Position numbers and translations under genes: made by a program
Notes under the pieces: model-generated
Databases searched by the model: none
Told to the model about the DNA's origin: nothing
What the model saw: the letters and a program-made list of their open reading frames with translations, nothing else
Source: Lingula anatina
Lineage: Eukaryota > Brachiopoda > Lingulata > Lingulida > Lingulidae
Direction of reading: 5' to 3'
Assembly: GCF_001039355.2 (NCBI RefSeq)
Contig: NW_019775544.1
Coordinates: 256,004 to 296,529, forward strand
Length of the DNA: 40,526 bases
Part shown: positions 1 through 11,687 of the stretch, piece by piece
Layout of the letters: each line of letters starts with the position of its first letter
Position numbering within the stretch: position 1 is the stretch's first letter

Positions 1-1
1 T

Positions 2-455
2 GTCAACCAAGAACTGCTGGCAAAATTTTACCGGGCTGTGATTGAGAGTGTGCTAACACAATCTTTCACCGTCTGGTACAGTAGTGCTACAGTAGAGGAC
101 AAGAATCGCCTCAACCGCGTAGTAAAAACTGCCAGGCGCATTGTAGGTAGGGACCTGCCGTCTATTGAATGTTTGTATACGAGACGAGTGCTCAAGAAAG
201 TAAAGTCAATCACGAGTGACCCTGGTCACCCAGCGAATAGCCTACTTATGCATATGTCAACAAGCCGACTGCGGTCATTAAAAGCAACCTCCACGCGCAC
301 TAAGAATAGTTTTTATCCATCAGCAGTACGTATTTTTAATGAACAAAATGTATTTTAATAATTCCACTGTATCACATTTTATCGACAGATCATACCAACT
401 TTCATTTTATATTTGTATAAATATGACAATAAATTATTATTATTATTATTATTAC
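2..455 (+). mobile_element. 3' end of a non-LTR retrotransposon (ORF2 C-terminus, 3' UTR, ATT tail)
   Basis: An open frame runs from the window edge (2) to a stop at 356-358. It reads like the C-terminal part of a LINE ORF2 protein after the reverse transcriptase domain. The series 'ESVLTQSFTVWYSS', 'RVVKTARRIVGRDLPSIECLY' (split in the frame), 'DPGHPANSLL' and 'TKNSFYPSAVRIFNE' is typical of CR1/L2/Rex1-type elements. The stop is followed by a short 3' UTR and an ATAAATTATT(ATT)n tail at about 430-455, as expected for a LINE 3' end. The element continues upstream of the window. The frame is intact here, so the copy may be fairly young. The clade assignment is from memory of the family, not from a search. 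Confidence 0.85.
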
Positions 456-649
456 TCTGAGACTCTCCAACTGTATGCTATGCTGAGAAGAACACGTACA
501 CTTAATTTGTATGAGAAACAGCTGACAGCCTTTACTCTTATCAAAAACCACGTAATCAGTTTAAAATATCCTATCAACATTTGTCTCTTTTACAGTATCT
601 CCACTGGGTGGAGAAGTGCGTAGATAGTCATTATTTCCTTTGATGTTCG

Positions 650-666
650 CACACACACACACACAC
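650..666. repeat. (CA)n microsatellite
   Basis: About 17 bases of uninterrupted CA dinucleotide repeat lie between the retrotransposon tail and the MITE. Confidence 0.9.
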
Positions 667-696
667 CCTCTATGCTTAAACTTGCTTTACGTTACG

Positions 697-864
697 GCAG
701 GGGCGGATTCAGAGTTATTTCCTGACAGTCTTCCAAATTATCTTTGTTGATCCGTTCTTCATTTTTGACCGTCTTCCGACAGAAAAATTAGATACCCGCC
801 AATGTAAACTTGAAAATCTGACCGTCTTCAGGAAGACCCAGAAGACGCCCTAAATCCGCCCCTG
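697..864. mobile_element. Short MITE with CAGGGGCGGATT terminal inverted repeats
   Basis: The left end CAGGGGCGGATTCAG (698-712) is inverted at the right end (CTAAATCCGCCCCTG, 850-864) with one mismatch, giving about 15-bp TIRs on a 167-bp element with no coding capacity. TTACG occurs on both flanks (692-696 and 865-869), consistent with a short target-site duplication, though one extra G separates it from the left TIR. The CAGGGG termini suggest a hAT-like non-autonomous element, but hAT predicts an 8-bp duplication that is not seen, so the superfamily is left open. Confidence 0.75.
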
Positions 865-1893
865 TTACGCATAGGGATGCCTATAGGCCATCGGTTGCAA
901 GGAATGTAGATCTTAAGAGCCCTGTGTAAAGTAAAATGTTGAAGTCAGAACGAGTATTGATATTACCGAGTTAACTGAGACTAATCCTTGACCGGATGGG
1001 TGAAGCTTAAAACAATATCTGTTGAACGATTAGGGGATTTTATATCATCTACTAGTACATGTATACACCTCTTTACTTTGGATTGACCTACACAGCCGTT
1101 ACAATAAGTTGCGTGTGCTGCTAAATACCGTCATGACCTCAAAGTTTGAAATGCATTTAGTTGCTGCATGGTAATTGTGGTAGTTACTTGAAATATTACT
1201 CTTTCAAAGAGTGTTATACTGTAATGGGACGTTCCAGATCACATTTCTTTCCAGTCTACTGGAGGTCAGTATGTATATAACACTTTTGTCCGAGAATAAA
1301 TACCAAACACTTCTAACTACACTGTGACTAAAAAAGAATGATACACCTATGAATTTTACGATATTTTGTCACATTTTTTAAACATTTGATCGTTATTTCG
1401 GTCTTTGTAAGCTATGTGAATAACTCCAATGCCAAGATGACAGAAGATAAAGGCAAGATCTTATTTAATTTTGTACTCTAACTTTCAGTCGGTGCTTTCC
1501 TGTGAAATCACGAACTGGTAGACCCTTGATGGGCACAACTACTATCAAATAAGCCGAATACTACAATGAATTTTATCGTCTCTTTCAAAATATTTTAATT
1601 TATCACGCTTAATGTGTATGATAATGTTTTATGTAATGGTTTTGTCAGCTTTTTGAAGAGTTTTTTACTTCTTGTTGCCAGCACAGGTATTTTTCTGTAA
1701 CCCTTCCATATTTATGATGCAGGATGATCACTGTCTAAATTACTGAAAATAAAAGGAAAATGGCACTCCCAGAAATCCACAGTGTTCTTGTGAATGCAGA
1801 TTAGATTTTAATGACAACCTCATGGTAAAAACCTACAACGGCGAAGGCACCAAGTACTGTATATCATTTAGGCAATATGGTGGTTGGGATGTG

Positions 1894-1924
<31 letters not shown>

Positions 1925-2890
1925 TGCAGATCCTAGGTTTTATTTAATTTATATTTGATCGAAAATACAGCAGGCGGTTTGTTAAGGGACTTTTTGTTTT
2001 GGAAAGTGTGAAAATGATCTATGGGTCATAATATTTGGCGTGATTAGGAAGATATTGAACAAACTTATATGGTTTAGGTATATTCAGCTGTAGTTTAGGC
2101 CAAGAGTACACTTATTACAATAATAAAAATGAGCTGGCCGACACATCAACATCATAATATAACAAAATATCTTGTCTTAATTTGTTTGCATGATATACTA
2201 TAGGGTGCATTTAGAGTTCTAATAATATCAACCCTTTAAGCAATTTTGTTCATATCACCAAGGCATACCGTTTCCAAAACGACTAAATATAGGACCTAAT
2301 TTGCTCGTGCGATTTTCATAGATTATTTCTTTGCAATGCGACACCATCGCCTGTACGATTACAGACAGAACCCACAGAAAGAAAAAGAAATTGGGGCGTG
2401 CATTGCTCAGGGAATATAATTCACGACAAACACTTGCCGAGGAGTGTCGTGGAATTCAACAGAAAATGTTAACGGTATGATACATCGCAACGAAATATGG
2501 CATTCGTCTTCATACGGAATTACTTGCTCTCTTATACTGAAAAATTTGTGAATAAAAATGTCAATTTTAGGCGACATGCACAAAACGCCCTCCTAAAAAT
2601 AATCATATTTCACACGTTTCTGTTACATTTTCTGTCATGTAGCTAATTGTGTTTGCAAAGTTATAAGATCCCATGAAGTTATCATGTAAGCGAATTTCAT
2701 AAATATCCAAAGGTGTACCAACCATTTTGAGCACCAGCGTATGACGAACAATGCCTCGTAATATAAAACGGCCCAAACGTACAAACACTGCCTGAAATGT
2801 AATCTTATGTGAGCTACTTATTTTTGTCTCATATATACCTTTGAAAAAATTGCCATTTACTGCAGTTTGACTTTGTGGAATGCAATACAT
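865..2890. other. Intergenic sequence with a (CT)n microsatellite; no gene recognised
   Basis: About 2 kb of AT-rich sequence without a convincing open frame. It contains a (CT)14 microsatellite at 1894-1922. No recognisable tRNA, rRNA or transposon protein was seen. The stretch probably includes distal regulatory sequence for PRP-A. Confidence 0.5.
1894..1922. repeat. (CT)n microsatellite
   Basis: An uninterrupted CT dinucleotide run of about 14 units. Confidence 0.95.
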
Positions 2891-2891
2891 A

Positions 2892-2903
2892 GCGTCACGT
2901 GAT
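2892..2903 (+). promoter_or_regulatory. Conserved E-box upstream of PRP-A
   Basis: GCGTCACGTGAT, with a palindromic CACGTG core at 2896-2901, lies about 68 bp before the PRP-A start codon. The identical 12-mer lies upstream of PRP-B (14138-14149) and PRP-C (22082-22093). GTCACGTGAT is close to the CLEAR/bHLH-ZIP consensus (TFEB/MITF/USF class) and contains a CGTCA CRE half-site. The conservation is seen; the factor is inferred. Confidence 0.6.
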
Positions 2904-2968
2904 AATAACCTAGGTGACCTCAATAGGCACATCAGGAAAACAAGGAACGCCGACACACGTACGCAGAA

Positions 2969-5900
2969 ATGAATCCCAGCTTTGAGGACGTTCCCGTGCG
3001 GTAAGATTTTATTATGATAAGAATAGAAAGCAACTTCTGAAAATCGTTTTTCTGGATAAGTCGATGTAGAAAACACGAGACATGTCAAATAGTACATAGG
3101 CCTACTATGGAGAATTTAACTAAAAAACTGGAAGAGGCAATGAAATGTTTGGACGTATATAGCGATTAGGAGAGATGCTACCTGTATTTCAGAATGCAAT
3201 GCAGTAGTACTAACAGCTGTGTACAAACTTATGATATTCAAATCGAAATTAAGTCTATTCTCATGAAGTGTGGTCATGCACTGACTTAATATATAACCTT
3301 CTCATCTCAAGTACACAGTAGCCTATAAGCGCGTCTAATTCTCTCTAATTTTCTAGTGGTCAGCAAACGCATCTTTAAGATTAATAGTGATTGAAATGGC
3401 CCTAGCCAACATGTTCAAGCCTATTCAAAGATTATTTTCCTGTTAGTCTCGTATGCAAATGTTAAGCCTGCGCATTCTCTCAGGTCTCACATGGACGACG
3501 CCCATATTGAATGGAGACATGGTAAACCTGATTATCACGTCATCAATGAACTTTATCAGAGGGAGCGATCAAAAACCCACAAGCCCGACTCCCTGGAGAA
3601 GACAGTGGAAAATTTGGTGAAGACCTTTGAAATGGAGATTTCGCATAAAATGAATCCCCAAGTAAGAAATGAAATATTTCATCCTACACTGTAAAAACAG
3701 TGTTTAGCATTACAACACACTTTTAGCACGTAAACGCATTTAGAAATATGTGTAAAAGCTAAACACTTATAGCTTTCCAGAAAATGCTAGACACGTTTGG
3801 CAGTGTTACATGTTTAGCTATTTGTGTAGCTTCGCCGGTAAATGAATCTATAATAGATTATCACAAGGCTAAGCACACTGGCTAAGCACTTCCCCTGCTA
3901 CTAAACGCGTGGGGCTGCTGAACATATGGAGCTGCTATAAGTGTGGAACTCCTAAAGGCGTGGAGCTGCTGAACAACACGTTTAGCTTTTCAAGCTTCTC
4001 ACAGAAGAAAATGCTTAACATACTTAGAAGTGTCACAGTTTTAGCTATGTGATTAGTTTCACCGGTTTATGATCCCATAACAAGTTTATTACAAGGCTCA
4101 ATAATTTGGCTTAACACTTCCCCTTGTAAACGTGGGGAGCTGTTGAAGGCGTGGAGCTGCCTGCTCGATCGCTTTGTGTCCCTCCTTGCAGTAACGTGTG
4201 CTTATTTAAAATGGGCCTATTAAAGATGCATACAAAAACCAACCAAATGCCAGCATATAGTTTCAAACAGTATAACTAAGAGAATTACCAAAATACATTG
4301 TTTAATATTACCCGAAAATTGATATTTGAATGGATTTTTCTGCTAGCTTACTATGCTGTATATACATGGGGCAGAAAAGTAGGTCACATAAGTAGGTTAA
4401 ATTTCTGACCAAAAGTTTAAAGAAAGGAGCAGTCTAAAGCTCTTTTATGGCTCATCGAGTGATTTATTCAGTTTATATTTTGTCATGTCGACTTTATTTG
4501 AGTCGTATAAGAATCTAGTAGAAGTGGTTTTTATGTGTTACTGGGAATCCACGCTCCACCGATGCTTGGTTCGTATGTACCTTTAAGTAATAATCCAAAT
4601 AACAAATAACGTTTTCACGAAGTTAGCAGATGGTTTCATGCTGGTAATGGTATAGAAGAACATTATGGTAACGTTATGGGTTTTTTTTTACTCCATGCAA
4701 AATTATGCCCCAGCTAACAAAACACATTATAGTAACGTTATAATTTGTAGAAAGATTCGACGACCGTTTCTACAAAACTTTATGGTAACGTTATTTTGTG
4801 GAGTTTTATCAGCGTTTTTATAACATTCTGGAAAAATATAATGTTTTGAAAACCTTTTTTATAAATAACCAAAACACTTCTTACGCTGTTTGAACTACAT
4901 TTAGCGGTTAATTCCAAATTGGGCTTGGGGTTAGTCGGCTATTAGACCGGTGCGCCTTGTAAAATATTCGAACTGTCGTTACCGAAATAACCAGCATTTT
5001 GATAGGAGAGGGGGCTGTTTGCCGAAAGCGCTGTATGACCTATATGTGCCAAAAGTCCGTGTGGTGGTCGGGATGGGGGCGTCTCGATAGTCCGAAGGTT
5101 CATTGGTCCGAAAAATAACATTTTCATCGGTTTTTTTAATCAAGGGTTCATTGGTCCGAAGGTTCTATAGTGAACTTTCGGATCAATGAACCTTCGGACT
5201 ATTGCTACAGCCCCGGTAGGGATACATGGTCGGTACATTGTGCTTTGAGCGCAGGCCTCGTAGTTCTTAAGACAGACATCGCGTCACAGTGGTCCCGTTG
5301 CATATCTGGGAAAGTAAACCTGCTTAGCCAGCAGGCAATGAACTTTCCTTGAAGGGTTTTGCAAGTGTGATGCGGCAACGAACGAGAGCTGTAAGAGATC
5401 AGTCAGAATATTTTTTCTGTATTTTTCTCTCTTATCCTCCACCGTTGTACCAGCACAGTTTACTGCAGTGTCTGTTCATCATATTTTGCGTTTCATTTTA
5501 ATTTTACCTGCATAGACGAAATTCAAGGCGCATTAACCCTTTCACCATTTTAATTCAAAAGTTGATCCGCTTCTCGCATATACTCGCACTTTTCTAGTCT
5601 CGTGTGACGTATGCGTTATTACCTTAAGTGCCAATTTCATGTATCTGATTGTGAAAACCCATTCTTTACAAAACAAGAGCACTACAAACGATATGCATGA
5701 TATGGTAATGGCACAAATATCATGAACAATTAGAAAAAATATAAAATCACAGTAGTTATATTTACTCTATTGCTTTTACATGTTTACTGCTTACACTCCG
5801 TCAGTCTTATAACAGGCCTCTTTTGTTGTGACTGTATCGTTCATGTGACACCACAGTACTAAGGCGGAGTCAATTGGCAGTATTTATTGCGCTTAGCAAC

Positions 5901-8900
5901 GGGAAATATAAACGCCAAAATCTTATATTCTCGAGGGAATTTTTTTCAATCATCATATATGCATTTTGATGATAATAAATCCTGTTAGTACCCAAAGGGG
6001 TTGAGTACTTCATAGTCTTTCCTTATATGCATGCATTATGAGGATAAACATTGTCATGTTCTCTGTCACAGTAAAAAAAAACATTAGCGTAAATTTGCTT
6101 ATTTGAGTTGATGTCGTAACAGCTGCGTTTTTGAAGTTGACAGAGCAAAAAATATGTAAAAATTAAGACGTTGCATGTTATTAATTAATGCAAATAAGGA
6201 ATCAACTGTTATTGGCTCTATGTGTCCATCTCCCAAATAACTGTGTTGATTGAATACGTGTATCTGTTATTTCTAATCTGTGTTTAAATGTAGCCTCATG
6301 TCCGATTTAAAATGTCACATCAACTTTGTTTTCCACAGGAATGGAAAAGTGTCGCATACGACGTTTTTAAAATGCAGATAAATGGTGGGAAATGCTTCAG
6401 CGCAGACGAGCTTGCAGACATCGGTAGCTACAACGCGCTTTTGGCCGATGCACCCCTGTACAAGGCATCAGAAGAAACGTTTGAGTCCTCTCACAATGAT
6501 TTTCGAGGCGCTTTTTCCGGTGGTTTTGCCTGGGAGGTGCTGGAGGTCATCTCAGGTAGGGCATTGTTCGGCATTTGGCAGTGGCAGATCCAGGGGGCTC
6601 TAAAGGATGTTTGTAAACTCTATTTTGACTAGTTGAACGATACGCGAAATCTGAACGCAATAAAGAATGCCACGCGGTTTCAGTGTTCTATCCAGGGGTT
6701 ACAAAAAATATTTGTATTCCAACAACGTTGAGTTGATAGCATTGTGCAACCAAACTATGTGCATAATAACAATGCACCTGCGTAGGTTGCAAAAAGTTCA
6801 GACGGCCAACAGGTCAGACAACAAACTAGTCAGTCATTGTTTGCCTTTCCAAATAACAGGATGAATGCAAAAAAAAAAAGCTTTTATAGCTTTGAAAATG
6901 GCACGTATTGTACCACTATGTGTAATAGAATTTGAAAAATACGTATTATCAGGAAGTAGGTAGGTAGTTCGCATCGAATCAAACAACATTCATTATGGAG
7001 TACATTACATTCATTATGGAGTACAGCCACATCACGTGGGTTTGGAAATGGTCCTCTGCATTGACACTATGATTCACTTGGTTTACTCAGTAAAGCTATC
7101 ATCATAATATAGTGTATGTAGAAGTTATTTGGTATGTAAGTCTTCTGCATCATAAGTATTATGATTGGATTAAACACCGAAACTCAATATAGAGTCCAAA
7201 GAATAAAACTGAACGAATTCAAATTTGTATGCAATTTTTAAAACATATATGTGTATAGAACAAAAATCCAAGACTGTCTCAATTTTAATTGAATTTTTTT
7301 TAATTTTTACCATGCCTTTACATTGTGTAAGGAGCCCTAGATGGTAACATATATTCCGGGTCATTTAATTTTAAATTTTACATTGCGTTCCGATATATTT
7401 TGTAGTGATTCAGTCATGGTAAATTATACATGACGTAAGGACGTTTTTTATAAATATTTAAACTGTAACTCAAGGGGCTTTGTGTCATGGCTAATACTGT
7501 GTAACGTATGTTCCCCATAAAATTGTCAGAAAGTTTCATCTTACCCAAGTACGTGGTGCAAAAGGACACAGGACTTTCTGTTGCTGACTGAAAATTTATA
7601 CACTGTAAACCTTTTAAACACATAAAACACACGTTTAGCACCTGAACGCGTTTAGAAATGTGTAGAAGCTATACACATATGGCTTTTCAAGCTTCTCACA
7701 GAAGAAAATGCTAGACATGCTTAGCAATGCTACACGTTTAGCTATGTGTTTAGCTGCTTCACCGGTTTATGATTATGTAATAAGTTTATCGCAAGGCTAA
7801 ACACATTGGTTAAGCACTCACCCCCTGCTCAGCGCGTGGAGCTGCTAAACGTGTTTAACTGCTAAACGCGTGGAGCTGCTAAACGCGTGGAGCAGCCTGC
7901 TCGGATACTTAGTGGACTTCCTTGCACTATTTTAAATATGTCTTATAAGTACTAAGTGACTTTTGCCAAAATCCTGTAATTAAGGGAAGCAATGGCTAAA
8001 ATCTCCCTACAAGCCTAAAGGCCTAGGCCATGTTTTCAGTCTACCATGGTGCATTTTATTCTGATTCCTGATTAAAAAACTATGTTTTTACTTTAGACCT
8101 AAATGATAAAAAAGGTAAGTAGAAAGCATTATATTCATGGGCGGATATAGGATTTTGGAAAGGGTGGGGTCCAACCTTCAGGAATTAGAACAACAACCTA
8201 AATGAGGTCTCACCTGCAAAATTTAAAAGATAAGATAAACTCGAGAAGCCATTTCGTTTTTAGAAGATGTGATCGTCAGCATCCACCTGTATCGGATGGC
8301 CTAGTGGTTAGAGTGCCCGCCTACGAAGCTGGAGAACATGGGTTTGATTCCATCTGAGGAATATACTAGTTTTTCAAGGCACAACTAAATAACACAGTAT
8401 GACACAATGATACAATATAACATGGAGCGAGTTGGCCAAAAAAATAATAATATAATTTCCTTTAAATGACAGAAGTGTGCAATAATTCAGGTATCAATAT
8501 TAATGGTCATGTAACTCAGCTTTCATCTGTGTTAAGTCATCATATGTTTCACTGCCTGTATATTATAATTTATATTTAAGTATATACACTAAATTTTTAC
8601 ATATTTCATTACGCTACTTATGTATTTGTTAGGTCACAAACATTTGTAAAAATGTGCTAGAGCTTATAATGATTACCATCTTTATTATCATAAAATATAC
8701 CTTCTGTGCTTGGTACCCAGCACTTAGGAGTTGAAACAGGGATAAAGTTCTTGGTCTGGCAGAGAAAGATATTTTCGTTTGCTTACTTTCAGCGCTTCAT
8801 ACGGCATGCTGGACTATAACCTCCACAGGGAGGCAGTAGCGTCAGATATACAGTATCAGGGCCAAAAAATAACCAGGCGTCCGTAAACTGCGCTGAGTAG

Positions 8901-10416
8901 TGCGGTATAAAAGAAATAAACTCTCCCTTTTTATTTATTATATCGTATTAATGATATGTATTGGCCTGGTTCAATAAATTTCATATCTCCCCGAAAACGC
9001 GTCATATTGCCAAACATATTCAGGTTTAACGTGTGTAACATGCTAGAAGCTAAACGTGTTTATCAGCTATTGAAAAAATGAGACAAATCATTTAGAACAT
9101 CACTTAGAAATATGTTTAGGATCTAAACACTGGTTTTACACTGTATTGTGACTCCATAATAGTTTGACATTTCTGATAAATTTTTTGGACCACGAATGGA
9201 AAATAGTTCATTTAATGGAGTAACACGGTACCTAACAGTGTGTGCGTGTCAGGTAAGGGTTTTGAATCAAAATCTCCTGCACCCTCTGAACCAATCTCTT
9301 TTTAATTCAAATAAGCTGTAAAGGTAGATAATCGATCGGTTTGCTGATCAAGTCTAGGAATAAACAACAGGACACGTGGATTTCAGACCAGCTGTACTCC
9401 TACTCCTGGGGCTATTGTCATTTCAACCCACCAACAGCCCCTTTAACCCTTTTATACTTGTACGGTATACTCTAATTCTAGAACGTCTCATATATATGTC
9501 TCTCTAAGTATGGGCTAGCATAACATGACAGGGTGAAAGAGTTAACATCTAATTTTGAATTCTGAACTGGTGTAAACATTATTATTATGCTCATGTACAT
9601 TATTATGTAATATAATTGGCACATAACCAAGATGGAAATTAAAGTAGATCTTTCTACAGTATAAGTTAAGGCGGACAAGAAAGAATAGGGCAAAGAATAA
9701 TTATAGATATTATAGAATCATGTGTTCCATGGTATAACATTAGGCGAGCCTTTTTTATTTTTACTTATAAAAGACAGAAAAATATTTAGAAATTTGCACA
9801 TACAAGTAGAATAGCAAGGAAAAAAATCGAAATGAACATGTGTACTGGATCAATCACTTTAAAGATATTGCAACTAACGGTAAATTGGAGCTTCTTGTCA
9901 TGTTTATCATAATCTTAGATTATGCAACATGCACCGACAATCTTGGTAAAGGGTAATCAGAATTTAAAGAATTATTCAAAGAAAAAAAGGACTGGGAATT
10001 ACCAAGTTGAGCAACTACTTCACCTAGCTCTTCTAATGAACGGCTTTGTTATAAATTCGAAAAGTCACACGATCAAAAGACGTTTTTCAACTCCAAATAA
10101 GATCCTTTTTTTTTTGAGTGAAAAACACAGCATACAAAGTTTATTATAGAATAAAATTGTCGTTTCAGGTCCGCCTGTGGTAACGTTTACTTGGCGGCAC
10201 TGGGCCAAATGGAACGGGCCTTACAAGGGGGTGTCGCCCTCTGGCGAGAGGGTTGAAATGATAGGCTGTGCCATCGCCACAGTGAATGAAAACCTGCAGA
10301 TGGAAGAGTTGAAAGTCTACTACGATCCCAACCCCATTCTGGCCACCTTACTGAAGCTGAACACAGGGACAGATGAGGGAGCCACCGGATGCCCCTTCCA
10401 CAAGAGTATGAAGTGA
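2969..10416 (+). CDS. PRP-A: pathogen-related protein-like (NTF2-like/SnoaL fold), 224 aa, four exons
   Basis: Exons: 2969-3000, 3484-3661, 6339-6555 and 10169-10416 (stop TGA). All introns are GT-AG with phases 2, 0 and 1, and the joined frame is 224 codons. The protein begins MNPSFEDVPVR. It carries W21-R-H-G-K-P-D-Y28, TFEMEISHK (58-66), SADELADIGSYNALL (91-105), GGFAWEVLEVISGPP (131-145), TFTWRHW (148-154), GPYKGVSPSGERVEM (159-173) and a C-terminal GCPFHK (216-221). Order, spacing and motifs match the plant pathogen-related protein family first known from barley, including WRHG, YN, GFA.EVLEV.SGPP, F.RHW, GP.KG and GCP. No signal peptide or membrane segment is visible, so it is probably cytosolic. 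The biochemical function of the family is unknown to me. PRP-A is the most divergent copy in exons 2-3 (for example C89 and the segment 113-127). Introns 2 and 3 (2.7 and 3.6 kb) are swollen by repeats. Confidence 0.88.
3685..4194. mobile_element. Foldback/MITE-like repeat, copy 1 (PRP-A intron 2)
   Basis: The repeat starts with the palindrome CACTGTAAAAACAGTG (3687-3702), then many short variants of CGTTTAGC/GCTAAAC and a block of GCTAAACGCGTGGAGCTG-like subrepeats (about 3895-3985 and 4130-4155). It is homologous throughout to 7599-7935 in intron 3. It begins only 24 bp after the exon 2 donor. No coding capacity. The right terminus is not clear here. Confidence 0.65.
4663..4794. repeat. Triplicated TTATRGTAACGTTAT motif
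   Basis: Three near-identical 15-mers lie at 4663-4677, 4727-4741 and 4780-4794, spaced 64 and 53 bp apart, in PRP-A intron 2. GTAACGTTA(T) is itself nearly palindromic. Probably a fragment of a repeat family; no function assigned. Confidence 0.55.
5087..5202. mobile_element. Foldback element with TCCGAAGGTTCATTGGTCCGAA arms
   Basis: The left arm begins ATAGTCCGAAGGTTCATTGG (5087-5106). Its near reverse complement ends at 5202 (CCAATGAACC-type sequence closing with CCTTCGGACTAT). An extra direct copy of GGTTCATTGGTCCGAAGG lies inside at about 5145-5162. The unit is a short hairpin-forming element of about 116 bp in PRP-A intron 2 without coding capacity. Confidence 0.7.
6690..6895 (+). repeat. 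Single unit of the PRP intron-3 repeat
   Basis: One diverged unit with the landmarks AACTATGTGCATAATAACAATGCACC, then CAGGTCAGACAAC, then AGTCATTGTTTGCCTTTCC. The same order recurs as multi-unit arrays at the equivalent place in intron 3 of PRP-B (15930-16850) and PRP-C (27400-28560). Confidence 0.6.
7599..9145. mobile_element. Foldback/MITE-like repeat, copy 2, with possible inverted right terminus (PRP-A intron 3)
   Basis: The left end TACACTGTAAA (7599-7609) is followed by the same CGTTTAGC-rich body as at 3685-4194 and by GCTAAACGCGTGGAGCTG subrepeats (7838-7895). A CGTTTAGC-type segment resumes at about 9010 and ends in CTAAACACTGGTTTTACACTG (about 9123-9143). The reverse complement of that end matches the CACTGTAAAA.CAGTGTTTAG left end of copy 1. 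So 7599-9145 may be one element interrupted by a SINE, or two fragments. Confidence 0.5.
8289..8358 (+). mobile_element. tRNA-derived SINE head (A and B boxes)
   Basis: TGGCCTAGTGG (8297-8307) fits the Pol III A-box consensus and GGTTTGATTCC (8341-8351) fits the B-box. They are 44 bp apart, as in a tRNA gene. The 5' and 3' ends do not form an acceptor stem, so this is a tRNA-derived SINE promoter or a tRNA pseudogene, not a working tRNA. It lies inside the region of foldback copy 2. Confidence 0.7.
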
Positions 10417-10809
10417 AAGTGTGCTACGTGTACTTGAAGCAGGAAGTATCACGCGATAAGAATTTGGCATTGTATAACTATTCTACTGCCCTCTTAATCC
10501 ATATAAAAGTAAAGCACTGTTGAGACCAAACGATAAGTGTGAATATTGATGTAAACTTTTGATGCTTATGTCTTCGTTCCTGTTTGGTTCGAAATGTTAT
10601 TCATTGTTTCTAAATTGAAACAATATTGTGAAGTAGTTGTTGTTGGCTCCTTCTAAGGCAATAAGTCAGAGTGTGGTTTTTTTTATTCTGTTATTTTCAT
10701 CATTTATACAGAAAAGCAAAAACTCTTTTAAAGCTTATGAATATTCGGAATATAATACTAACCTCAGCTGTGTATCTGAAACAATTCTAAATGCACCCAA
10801 AGTAATTTG

Positions 10810-10815
10810 AATAAA
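10810..10815 (+). terminator. Poly(A) signal AATAAA for PRP-A
   Basis: AATAAA lies about 395 bp after the stop, in a 3' flank strongly conserved with PRP-B, where the same hexamer is kept at 19090-19095. It is the first canonical signal noted downstream. Confidence 0.5.
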
Positions 10816-10994
10816 CAATCAGTTATGATTTAGACCCAGAAGAAATGGCCTCGATTTGAAAAAGTTAGAGAATACATGCAGTATATCTCGGACCCACATG
10901 TAGGCTGCGCCACAAGTAATATAGTAATATAAAGTAGATGTCTTGATGATTGTGTTTTTTCCACTTGCTTTCTTTGCTTTTGCTTGGCTAATAG

Positions 10995-11687
10995 CAGGCC
11001 TACCCAACTACCAGACGCGGCACCTACGGATCCTGAATAGACCGGTTTATCAGACCACACTACCCGTTTTCAAGGTGTGTGTCAGATCGCATTACGGAGT
11101 ATCATACCCCATCACAAATTTTGTAGGCCTTCCTGTCATCCGGGTATCGCGCCTCGTTTTCGTCAAGTAGGAGTCATATGAATACAACAACATGGCGACA
11201 GGCGGTAGTCGGTGAAAAAATCGAATAATTTCAGTAAGTTACGTTTGTTTCATTTTATGTAAACAGTAAAGCGAATGATTATCTGTTAATTGTTACGTCG
11301 AAAACTATATTTAACCCCCGACAGAATATGCTTCCGCTATCAAAATTAGGTCTTCTTTTCTAAATTAATATATAAGTTTGCAAGTTCTTATTTACAAAAC
11401 ATCATTGGCTATGTTCGAACCTAAATTTTATGTTAAAAAATTGCGGTATTGTCAGGTTTTAAGCATAAACAGGGAAAATTGCAGCAGCGCATGAATCTAG
11501 ATGAGATGCACTACTTGCCAACCCCGCTTAGGATCATCTCTAACACATCGCGCGCCAGGCAAAATGGGTGAAGTGGCTGACACTCCGTAATGCGATCTGA
11601 CACACACCTTGAAAACGGGTAGTGTGGTCTGATATACCGGTTTATTCAGGATCCGTAGGTGCCGCGTCTGGAAGTTGGGTAGGCCTG
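10995..11687. mobile_element. 693-bp DNA element with 106-bp terminal inverted repeats and AATAG target duplication
   Basis: 10995-11100 (beginning CAGGCCTACCCAACT) is the reverse complement of 11582-11687 with few mismatches. The element is flanked by AATAG at 10990-10994 and 11688-11692. The orthologous site in the PRP-B flank (around 19245-19255, GGCTAATAGGAGGG) carries AATAG once and no insert, so it is a paralogous empty site. The 480-bp interior has no recognisable transposase, so the element is non-autonomous. It inserted after the PRP-A/PRP-B 3' segments separated. Confidence 0.88.

Noticed and set aside
2603-3097. 164-codon minus-strand open frame overlapping the PRP-A first exon
   Set aside because: It resembles no known protein, has the composition of AT-rich non-coding DNA, is not conserved at the matching PRP-B and PRP-C positions, and runs antisense to a supported exon and E-box.
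8289-8358. Functional tRNA gene
   Set aside because: Only the A and B boxes fit. The ends do not pair into an acceptor stem, so it is better called a SINE head.
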